Of a DNA stretch of 7,497 nucleotides, positions 1 through 6,107 are shown piece by piece. Each line of letters starts with the position of its first letter. Position 1 is the first letter of the stretch. The notes below the pieces were generated by a model, which saw nothing but the letters and a program-made list of their open reading frames with translations, was not told the origin of the DNA and ran no database searches. The stretch covers positions 1-7,497 of the forward strand of contig CAOSOP010000055.1 in assembly GCA_948525355.1 (NCBI GenBank), given 5' to 3'. Both the position numbers and the translations under genes were made by a program. The stretch comes from an uncultured Bacilli bacterium. Its GTDB lineage: Bacteria > Bacillota_I > Bacilli_A > RFN20 > CAG-288.

Positions 1-95
1 CATATCGTAGCGGCGCCCCACCTCCTATTCCACCGCCTCGTCCTTCGCCTGGGGCTGCGGATTCGGGAGCGGGGTAGGCACTGGTGGGGGCGAGC
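1..95. other. GC-rich low-complexity terminal segment, probably foreign or artefactual
   Basis: By direct count 66 of these 95 bases are G or C (about 69%), and composition changes abruptly to AT-rich sequence at about position 96. The segment is made of C-rich then G-rich runs. On the minus strand one frame is open throughout and would read as Pro/Ala-rich then Gly-rich peptide (for example GEGRGGGIGGGAP), but other frames are open too, as expected at high G+C, so this is not good evidence of coding. No start, ribosome binding site or family motif is visible. A chimeric contig end, or low-complexity DNA from another source, is the simplest explanation. Confidence 0.6.
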
Positions 96-131
96 AATTA
101 AAAATCTTGAAATAAATACATAAAAGATTAT
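96..131. other. Short AT-rich tail downstream of the trhA-like gene
   Basis: These 36 bases separate the last gene of the operon from the GC-rich end. An operon terminator would be expected here. The only pairing I see is a six-base A/T-rich one (103-108 with 124-129) across a 15-base loop with no proper T-run, which is too weak to call. The real terminator may have been lost at the compositional break. Confidence 0.4.
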
Positions 132-794
132 TTATAGCAGTATTAAAAGAATGCTTATAAAATGCAGAAAGGTTCCAGCAATATCAAATAAGTGCCAAAT
201 AGAATGAAAATACTTTACCTTTTTACCAAAAGCAAAGAAAGCTATTCCAAATGTATAACATAATCCTCCAGACAAAAGAAGAATCAAGCTTGCAAGTGGT
301 ACATTTTCGATTAATACATTAGAAGCTATTAAAACTAGCCAACCCATAATTACATAAAATGCCATAGAAAAACCTTTAATTATTTTATTGTTTAAAGCTA
401 TAGCATTTCCTACTATTCCTAAAACTGCCAATGTCCATTCTATAACTAATATTACAATTTCATAAGTTGTCCCGCCTAATGCTATAACGCAAAATGGTGT
501 ATATGTCCCCGCAATTAATAAGAATATTGTGCAATGATCAAATACTCTAAATACCTTCTTAGCTGTTCCAACTCTCAAAAAATGATAAAGAGCGCTCATC
601 GTATATAAAATTATTACACTGATGCCAAAAACAGAGACTGCTGCCATATATGAAGCATTTGGATATGAATAACAAAGAAGAACAATAAAAATAACTATGC
701 CTAATGCACCGCCAACAATATGTGATACAGCATTAAATATCTCTTCACCTTTAGTATAAAACTCATTTTTTGTATGAGATAAATCTTTAGGCAT
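132..794 (-). CDS. trhA: Hemolysin III / TrhA-family (PAQR superfamily) seven-helix membrane protein
   Basis: The 220-residue protein matches the usual length of the YqfA/TrhA/hemolysin III family in the PAQR-CREST superfamily. After a short polar N-terminus come about seven hydrophobic segments. Family hallmarks are visible: N21-A-V-S-H25 with GG before helix 1, S67-x3-H71 at the end of helix 2, the DHCTIFLLIAGTYTPF block at residues 86-101, and C-terminal H197-x3-H201 followed by H211. The Ser, Asp and His residues match the putative metal site of CREST proteins. The E. coli homologue is linked to membrane homeostasis; the 'hemolysin' name is historical and does not establish toxin activity. 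The ATG start overlaps the end of gatB by 8 bases and has GAAGGA (802-807) seven bases upstream, so coupling to gatB is likely. It is the last gene of the cluster. The family call is firm; the physiological role is inferred. Confidence 0.9.
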   Translation of the reverse strand: MPKDLSHTKNEFYTKGEEIFNAVSHIVGGALGIVIFIVLLCYSYPNASYMAAVSVFGISVIILYTMSALYHFLRVGTAKKVFRVFDHCTIFLLIAGTYTPFCVIALGGTTYEIVILVIEWTLAVLGIVGNAIALNNKIIKGFSMAFYVIMGWLVLIASNVLIENVPLASLILLLSGGLCYTFGIAFFAFGKKVKYFHSIWHLFDIAGTFLHFISILLILL

Positions 795-2223
795 CGTATT
801 TTTCCTTCAATAACTTCAAAACTATATCTTTTGAGACTGCTGGATTTGCCTTTCCTCTGCTCTTTTTCATAACTTGACCAACTATATATCCTAAGGCACG
901 ATCCTTACCAGCTTTATAATCAGCGATTGATTGAGCATTTTCTTCTAATACACTTGAGACTATATTATAAATCTCGCTCTCATCATTTAACTGTTCAAAC
1001 CCAAGTTCTTCTTTTAAAACACCTGGTGTCTTGCCAGTTTCAACCATTATTTCAAGCATTTCTTTAGCTTGCTTAGAATTAATTTTCTTGTCGACTAAAA
1101 GATTGATTAGTTCAGCTAAACTCTCTTTTGTAAATTTAAGTCCCTCTATGCCAACTTCATTTTTATTCATATAAGACATCACATCGACTAAAAGGTAATT
1201 CCAAAGAAGTTTTGCATCTTTGCAACCAATATTAACGACATCTAAGAAATAGACTGTCAATTCCTTAGAACGAATTAACTCCTCAACTTCATAGGTGTTT
1301 AATCCTAAATTCTTTAACTCTTTACGATAAAAACTAGGTAGTTTTTCCATTGATGCTAAAACATTATCGATAAATTTATCACTTAAATTAATCGGTAAAA
1401 TATTTGAATCTCTAAAATACTTATAATCAACAGCGTTGGTCTTTTTTCTCATCATAACCGTTTGTTTTTTGGATTCATCATATCTTCTAGTTTCTTGTTC
1501 GATAACGCCCCCAGAAAGAAGTATTTCTGATTGTCTATTTATTTCATAATCCAATGCAGCCTTAACATTTGCGATTGAATTTAAATTTTTAACTTCAACC
1601 TTTGTTCCAAAAACTTTGCTTCCATAAGGCATTAAAGAAATGTTGACATCGCAACGAAGATTTCCTTCTTCCATTTTTCCATCAGAAACTCCTAAATATG
1701 TCACTATTTCTTTTATTCCTTCAACATATTTTGCGGCTTCTTCACCTGTACGAATTTCTGGTTTAGATACTATTTCTATAAGCGGAGTTCCAGCACGATT
1801 ATAATCAACTAAAGTCATATCACCTAAATGAAGTTGTTTAGCTGTATCTTCTTCTAAATGTGCACGTTCAATTCCAATTCTTTTGATACCCTGAGTGGTT
1901 TCAATTTCGATAAATCCATCACTTCCTATTGGGTGATCTTGTTGTGTTATTTGATAGCCTTTAGGAAGGTCTGAATAGAAATAGTTTTTACGATCAAAAA
2001 GAAGAGTTTGATCGATTTTCATATTCAACGCATGTGCTACCTGAATTCCGTATTGAACAGCTCTTTTATTGACTAAAGGCATAACTCCTGGAAAACCAAA
2101 ATCATATTTAACTGTCTGAGTATTTGGCATCATTCCAAAAGTGACAGGACCTTCTGAAAACATTTTTGATTTTGTCTTTAATTCGACGTGTATTTCTATT
2201 CCTATTACTGGTTGAAAGTTCAT
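787..2223 (-). CDS. gatB: Aspartyl/glutamyl-tRNA amidotransferase subunit B
   Basis: GatB is the kinase/transferase subunit of GatCAB. It phosphorylates Glu on tRNA(Gln) (or Asp on tRNA(Asn)) with ATP and replaces the phosphate with ammonia delivered from GatA. From the ATG at 2223 the protein has 478 residues, the usual size. The N-terminus MNFQPVIGIEIHVELKTKSK is the canonical family start. Further markers are FDRKNYFYSDLPKGYQI, the HLEEDTAK acidic motif (near residues 122-129) for Mg/ATP, the signature LVDYNRAGTPLIEIVS (near 138-153), KMEEGNLRCDVNISL, and a C-terminal YqeY-like tRNA-binding domain ending in GKANPAVSKDIVLKLL. The zinc cysteines of some GatB proteins are absent, as in Bacillus. 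LEEDTAK differs from the more common LEEDAGK. An in-frame GTG at 2232 lies inside the ribosome binding site, so I reject it as the start. One base separates gatB from gatA, and its end overlaps the trhA-like gene. Confidence 0.97.
   Translation of the reverse strand: MNFQPVIGIEIHVELKTKSKMFSEGPVTFGMMPNTQTVKYDFGFPGVMPLVNKRAVQYGIQVAHALNMKIDQTLLFDRKNYFYSDLPKGYQITQQDHPIGSDGFIEIETTQGIKRIGIERAHLEEDTAKQLHLGDMTLVDYNRAGTPLIEIVSKPEIRTGEEAAKYVEGIKEIVTYLGVSDGKMEEGNLRCDVNISLMPYGSKVFGTKVEVKNLNSIANVKAALDYEINRQSEILLSGGVIEQETRRYDESKKQTVMMRKKTNAVDYKYFRDSNILPINLSDKFIDNVLASMEKLPSFYRKELKNLGLNTYEVEELIRSKELTVYFLDVVNIGCKDAKLLWNYLLVDVMSYMNKNEVGIEGLKFTKESLAELINLLVDKKINSKQAKEMLEIMVETGKTPGVLKEELGFEQLNDESEIYNIVSSVLEENAQSIADYKAGKDRALGYIVGQVMKKSRGKANPAVSKDIVLKLLKEKYDA
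802..807 (-). promoter_or_regulatory. Ribosome binding site of the trhA-like gene, inside gatB
   Basis: On the minus strand this reads GAAGGA and lies seven bases before the ATG at 794. It sits inside the last codons of gatB, so the gene can be initiated by ribosomes finishing gatB. Confidence 0.7.
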
Positions 2224-2224
2224 A

Positions 2225-3676
2225 TTACTCACCTCTTTCGCAAACTAAACCTTTGAGCTTAGTTATATCCTCAATATCACTTGATATATCAAACAACTTT
2301 TTTTCTTCAAATAAGTTGGTTGTAATGTTAATCGCGTATGGCAAGCCATTTTTTAAACCTATTGGAAGAGTTAAAGAAGGTGTGCCTGATAGATTCGCTA
2401 AACCTAAATGATTTTCTAAGAAATCAGGCTTAGTTGACCAACCTGTTGAAACTGATTTAACTAAAGGTGCAACAGTTGGAGCAGCGACTAAAATAAAGGC
2501 GTCATACTTTTTAAAGAAATTGTTTATTTCATTAACGATAGCACGTCTGACCTTTTGTGCTTTATGAAATAACTCATCTTGATTCTCTGATAATAAAGAA
2601 AAATTACCGATGACAAATCTTCTTTTTATTAAATTAGAAAATCTATTTCTTGCTGTACGAATATACTCTTCATAATCACTAGCACTATCGACACCATTAC
2701 CAAATCTTATGCCATCTAAATTAGCATTATTTGAGGTTGATTCTGCACAAGAAATAATCATGTATGTTGGATAAATAGCATTGAGTAATTCTTGTGGGAA
2801 AACATACTCTTCAACAACATATCCTTTAGACCTTAATCCTTCAATTACTTGATAGAATTTATTCTTTATTTCTGTATCAGTAATATTATCGATGATGTTT
2901 TTAAAATAAGCTAACTTATTTTTCTTACCTGAAGGTGGTTTCAAATAATCATCAACTGGTCGATTTGAAGATGTCATATCCTTTTCATCGTGTCCAGCAA
3001 GCAATTTCAATGCAGCTCTTGCATCTTCGACAGAACGTGTAAAATATCCGATTGAATCCAAACTTGTTGAAAAAGAAAACAATCCAAAACGAGATATTCT
3101 TCCCCAAGTTGGTTTTATACCAACCAATCCACCATAAGAAGCGGGCTTGCGAACCGAATCCCCTGTATCACTGCCGAGTGCAAAAGGAACAATACCCGCA
3201 GCTAATGCAGCAGCTGAACCGCAAGAAGAACCTCCGATAAGTCTTTTATCATCATAAGGATTAGTCGTAACACCCTTATGGCCTGAAGTTCCTGTGCCAC
3301 CCATAGCCAATTCATCTAAAGTGGTTTTTCCTAATAAAATAGCCCCAGCATCTTTTAAACGAGTTATAACTTCTGCATCAAAAATAGGTTTATATCCTAA
3401 TAAGACATCACTAGAAGCAGTTGTTTCTATTCCTTTAGTAGAGATATTATCTTTGCACAAAAATGGTATACCTTTAAAATATTCACCTGCCTTAACCTCA
3501 GTAATCTTTCTTGCCTGGTTTAAAGCTTCCTCAAAACATTCGGCCTCCATTAAATTATTTTTATTAGATTTAATCTTTGCAATAGCTTCTAAAACTAATT
3601 CTTCGCTTGTAACTTTTTTACTGACTAAAAGTTCATGAAGTTCTTTAATCGTTAAATTCATATAATTCATACTCAC
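2225..3676 (-). CDS. gatA: Glutamyl-tRNA(Gln) amidotransferase subunit A (amidase)
   Basis: GatA hydrolyses glutamine and channels ammonia to GatB. It belongs to the amidase-signature family; 483 residues is the normal length. The Ser-cisSer-Lys triad is intact: K75 in PFLCKDNISTKG, S150 in GGSSCGSAAA, and nucleophile S174 in GSDTGDSVRKPAS. All three sit at a constant offset of four from the K79/S154/S178 I recall for S. aureus GatA. Two signature glycines differ: GGSSCGS where GGSSGGS is usual, and TGDS where TGGS is usual. I recall TGDSVRKPA from a GatA branch of Mollicutes and related Firmicutes. Other family blocks are AESTSNNANLDGIRFG, KRRFVIGNF, and a C-terminal NLSGTPSLTLPIG. The start is uncertain: GTG 3676 overlaps the gatC stop by one base (TAGTG) with TAAGG ten bases upstream, ATG 3670 has GGGG eight bases upstream, and ATG 3661 is also in frame. 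Residue numbers assume GTG. Confidence 0.95.
   Translation of the reverse strand: MSMNYMNLTIKELHELLVSKKVTSEELVLEAIAKIKSNKNNLMEAECFEEALNQARKITEVKAGEYFKGIPFLCKDNISTKGIETTASSDVLLGYKPIFDAEVITRLKDAGAILLGKTTLDELAMGGTGTSGHKGVTTNPYDDKRLIGGSSCGSAAALAAGIVPFALGSDTGDSVRKPASYGGLVGIKPTWGRISRFGLFSFSTSLDSIGYFTRSVEDARAALKLLAGHDEKDMTSSNRPVDDYLKPPSGKKNKLAYFKNIIDNITDTEIKNKFYQVIEGLRSKGYVVEEYVFPQELLNAIYPTYMIISCAESTSNNANLDGIRFGNGVDSASDYEEYIRTARNRFSNLIKRRFVIGNFSLLSENQDELFHKAQKVRRAIVNEINNFFKKYDAFILVAAPTVAPLVKSVSTGWSTKPDFLENHLGLANLSGTPSLTLPIGLKNGLPYAINITTNLFEEKKLFDISSDIEDITKLKGLVCERGE
2229..2235 (-). promoter_or_regulatory. Strong ribosome binding site of gatB that fixes its start
   Basis: The minus strand reads GAGGTGA, a seven-base match to the anti-Shine-Dalgarno complement, five bases before the ATG at 2223. 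It contains the GTG at 2232-2230 that would otherwise give a longer ORF, and it lies just before and next to the gatA stop codon (2227-2225). Confidence 0.85.
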
Positions 3677-3978
3677 TACCCCAAAACCTTAGGTATCTTT
3701 ACCTGATTACCTAATCTATTCTTTGTATTCTTTAATTCCTCATCTGCGCTTTCACAAACTCCAACCTCATCATCACGCATACAATTATCTGTTAGCATGA
3801 CCTCATACGGATATGCCATTGGCTCCAACTGATCTGCACCTTTTACTGCATCTAGAAACTTCATCTGTGCAATTAAAGAGTCAAATTCACTCAAAAGAAG
3901 GTCAATTTGCGCATCCTCAAGTTCAAACTTTAAGTTGCTAGCACATGTTTTTACTACTTCTTTATTTATTTTTATCAT
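3676..3978 (-). CDS. gatC: Glutamyl-tRNA(Gln) amidotransferase subunit C
   Basis: GatC is the small non-catalytic subunit that wraps between GatA and GatB and stabilises the complex. At 100 residues it has the usual family length. The hallmark LEPMAYPYEV, followed by MRDDEV (family consensus LEPM-x-x-P near LRxDEV), lies at about residues 51-72. The N-terminal part, rich in Leu, Glu and Asp, matches the paired helices of the family (VVKTCASNLKFELEDAQIDL). It is 14 bases downstream of ligA and ends with TAG overlapping the possible gatA GTG, so gatC, gatA and gatB should be made together in near-equal amounts. The ATG has a strong GGAGGA six bases upstream. The sequence is divergent apart from the core motif, but position and length leave no doubt. 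Confidence 0.95.
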   Translation of the reverse strand: MIKINKEVVKTCASNLKFELEDAQIDLLLSEFDSLIAQMKFLDAVKGADQLEPMAYPYEVMLTDNCMRDDEVGVCESADEELKNTKNRLGNQVKIPKVLG

Positions 3979-3984
3979 ATTAAA

Positions 3985-3990
3985 TCCTCC
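3985..3990 (-). promoter_or_regulatory. Ribosome binding site of gatC
   Basis: On the minus strand this reads GGAGGA, six bases before the ATG at 3978. It lies entirely in the 14-base gap after the ligA stop codon, so gatC can be initiated strongly on its own. Confidence 0.8.
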
Positions 3991-3992
3991 AT

Positions 3993-5993
3993 TCAGGCTT
4001 CAGCCTCTTCTAGTAGACTGAGCAATTCATCTTCTTCAATAATCCTTATACCTAGACTGCGAGCCTTATCTAATTTACTTCCAGCATCAGTTCCAACGAT
4101 TAGCATATCAATTGATTTTCCAACCGATCCAGAAGATACTGCACCAAGTTTTTCAAGCCTCTCAGTCATCTTTGATCTAGTCATACATTCGAGTGTGCCA
4201 GTAAGAACAAATTTCTTTCCCTTAAAGAAGTTATCCCTTGCTTCCTCTTTCTTTATAACTAATGTGTTCACACCAAGTTCTTGTAACTTTGAAAACTCGA
4301 TCAAGTTTGCATCTTTATTAAAATAGTCAATTATATTAGTTGCAGTTTGATAACCAATCTCTTCAATTGATACCAATTCATCGTAACTTGCTTCAATAAT
4401 CTCATCAATAGAATGATATTTCGAGAGCAATATCTGACTAGTCTTTTTTCCAACCATTGGAATGCCTAAAGCCGTTAAAAACATATATGCATCATTTGAT
4501 TTAGACCCTTCAATCGCCTTGACCATAGAATTATAAGATTTTTCAGATATTCCTTCGATATTCAATATATCATCTTTCTTTTCTTCCAATCGATAAAAAT
4601 CAGAGAAAGTTTTAACAATACCTAAATTAAAGAAATCTTCAACAACACTCGGTCCCATTCCTTTTATATCCATACCCTGATCACTGACAAAGAAAATTAA
4701 TTTATTAATATTCCTTGAAGGACAGTTCTCATTAACACAATAATGAATCGCATCCTTCTTTTCAAGTCGATAATGGCAGTAAGGACAATCCTCTTGAAAA
4801 TGATACATCTTTAAACCATCAGGTCTTCTTTTTATGTCGACACCTGAAACTTCCGGAATAACATCACCAGCCTTATGAATATAGACATAGTCGCCTATTC
4901 TAATATCTAAATTATGAATAAAATCCTCATTATTCAATGTAGCTCTGGATATAACGCTACCCGCCACACGAACAGGTTCAAGAACAGCATTTGGAACAAC
5001 TTTTCCTGTACGACCAACTGTTAAAAATATATCATTTATCTTCGTTAACACTTCTTCTGGTGGAAATTTATAAGCAATCATCCACTTAGGTGTTTTCATT
5101 GTATAACCAATTTCATCATGAAGCGCAAGTTCATCAACCTTCAAAACTAAGCCATCGATATCATAATCAAGTTTTGCTCTCTTTTCAGTATATTCTTTTA
5201 CATAGGCAATAACTTCATCTATACCATATAGTTTTCTTCTTTCTTCATTGACTTTAAATCCCAAAGACTTTAGATAGTCTAATGAATCAGAGTGTTTTTC
5301 AAATCCACATTCTTCAGCATTGACAAAATAATACCAATAAGCATCAAGTCTGCGTTTAGCAGCAATTTTAGAATCGAGTTGTCTAATACTTCCTGCAGCA
5401 GCATTTCTTGCATTAGACATCAAAGGAAGGTTTTCTCTCATTCTTTCTTCATTATTAAGTGCCAAAGCCTTTTTCGACATGAAAACTTCTCCACGAACTT
5501 CAATATTTCTTTGGTCGCTAATTTTTAAAGGAATACTATGAATAGTTATAACATTTTGAGTTACATCCTCTCCAACATTTCCATCACCTCTAGTTGCAGC
5601 ATACTGAAGCTTACCATTTTCATAAACCAAGGTCATAGCTAATCCATCTATTTTAACTTCCATCATATATGGAACTTTATTTAATCCAGTTGCCTGTCTA
5701 ATTCTTCGATCAAAATCTCTTAAATCAGATTCAGAAAAAGCGTTGCCCAAAGAAAGCATCATTCTTTTATGCTGTACCTTTTTAAATTCACTAGAAACAC
5801 CACCACCAACTCTTGATGTAGGTGATAATGGATCCTTCAAATCAGGTCTTCTCTTCTCAATAGCCATTAATTCTTGCATTAAACTATCAAATTCGGCATC
5901 AGAAACACTGGACTGATTTAAGACATAATACTCATAATTATACTTGTTTAACAAATCAGTTAACTCTTTAACTCTAATTACATCATTATCCAT
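3993..5993 (-). CDS. ligA: NAD+-dependent DNA ligase
   Basis: LigA joins nicks in duplex DNA in replication and repair, using NAD+ to adenylate an active-site lysine. From ATG 5993 the protein has 666 residues, typical of the family. All domains are present in order: the Ia NAD-binding segment with YNYEYY near the N-terminus; the adenylation domain with catalytic K114 in VKIDG, then TRGDG, VRGEVFMS, NARNAAAGSIRQLD and YDIDGLVLKV; the OB fold with VGRTGK and AGDVIPEV; a four-Cys zinc finger (C403, C406, C419, C424); helix-hairpin-helix repeats (about 440-580); and a C-terminal BRCT domain (about 588-662, KGKKFVLTGTLECMTR). In the OB fold VVPNA stands where TPVA is usual and ATLNN replaces ATLHN, which are minor variations. 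A longer reading from GTG 6005 runs through the ribosome binding site and is rejected. It heads the ligA-gatCAB-trhA cluster; no pcrA is seen upstream. Confidence 0.97.
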   Translation of the reverse strand: MDNDVIRVKELTDLLNKYNYEYYVLNQSSVSDAEFDSLMQELMAIEKRRPDLKDPLSPTSRVGGGVSSEFKKVQHKRMMLSLGNAFSESDLRDFDRRIRQATGLNKVPYMMEVKIDGLAMTLVYENGKLQYAATRGDGNVGEDVTQNVITIHSIPLKISDQRNIEVRGEVFMSKKALALNNEERMRENLPLMSNARNAAAGSIRQLDSKIAAKRRLDAYWYYFVNAEECGFEKHSDSLDYLKSLGFKVNEERRKLYGIDEVIAYVKEYTEKRAKLDYDIDGLVLKVDELALHDEIGYTMKTPKWMIAYKFPPEEVLTKINDIFLTVGRTGKVVPNAVLEPVRVAGSVISRATLNNEDFIHNLDIRIGDYVYIHKAGDVIPEVSGVDIKRRPDGLKMYHFQEDCPYCHYRLEKKDAIHYCVNENCPSRNINKLIFFVSDQGMDIKGMGPSVVEDFFNLGIVKTFSDFYRLEEKKDDILNIEGISEKSYNSMVKAIEGSKSNDAYMFLTALGIPMVGKKTSQILLSKYHSIDEIIEASYDELVSIEEIGYQTATNIIDYFNKDANLIEFSKLQELGVNTLVIKKEEARDNFFKGKKFVLTGTLECMTRSKMTERLEKLGAVSSGSVGKSIDMLIVGTDAGSKLDKARSLGIRIIEEDELLSLLEEAEA

Positions 5994-5997
5994 ATGT

Positions 5998-6003
5998 TCC
6001 TCC
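5998..6003 (-). promoter_or_regulatory. Ribosome binding site of ligA that fixes its start
   Basis: The minus strand reads GGAGGA, with ATG 5993 starting four bases later (five after GGAGG). The GTG at 6005-6003 overlaps its first G. Initiating at that GTG would put the ribosome binding site inside the coding sequence, so ATG 5993 is the better start. Confidence 0.8.
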
Positions 6004-6036
6004 ACTAAATATGCGTGCCAAAAATAAACACTAATT

Positions 6037-6042
6037 ATTATA
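6037..6042 (-). promoter_or_regulatory. Possible -10 box of a ligA operon promoter
   Basis: The minus strand reads TATAAT, a perfect consensus -10, and would start transcription near 6030, giving a leader of about 36 bases before ligA. The region 17 bases upstream (6060-6065) reads TATAAA, a poor -35, and lies inside the A/T palindrome. In such AT-rich DNA a chance TATAAT is common, so support is weak. ligA may instead be reached by readthrough. Confidence 0.3.
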
Positions 6043-6051
6043 ATCCAAAAG

Positions 6052-6079
6052 AAAAATAATTTATATATAAATTATTATT
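6052..6079. repeat. A/T-only palindrome between the ATPase gene and ligA
   Basis: Positions 6055-6076 form a perfect 22-base palindrome centred between 6065 and 6066. With one mismatch the symmetry extends to 6052-6079. It contains no G or C. On the minus strand it is followed by TTTTTC-TTTT, so it could act as a weak terminator for the ATPase gene, but G/C-free stems are poor terminators. It also overlaps the expected -35 position of the possible ligA promoter, so it could be an operator or a curved UP-like element. The symmetry is seen directly; any function is inference. Confidence 0.55.
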
Positions 6080-6107
6080 GAGATTATATGTTTTTAAGTC
6101 TTTAAAG

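Noticed and set aside
103..129. Possible terminator hairpin after the trhA-like gene
   Set aside because: Only six A/T-rich base pairs with a 15-base loop and no clean T-run; not distinguishable from chance in AT-rich DNA.
132..794. Haemolytic toxin function for the hemolysin III homologue
   Set aside because: The name is historical; the sequence shows a PAQR/CREST-type membrane protein, and nothing here indicates a pore-forming toxin.
2166..2411. Plus-strand open frame of 81 codons
   Set aside because: It lies antisense across the gatA-gatB junction, both of which are well-supported genes, and shows no family motif or ribosome binding site.
3052..3240. Plus-strand open frame of 62 codons
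   Set aside because: Antisense to the amidase signature of gatA; short and without motifs.
3294..3638. Plus-strand open frame of 114 codons
   Set aside because: Antisense to the conserved N-terminal half of gatA; a mirror of gatA codon use with no recognisable domain.
5292..5528. Plus-strand open frame of 78 codons
   Set aside because: Antisense to the adenylation domain of ligA; no start signal or family resemblance.
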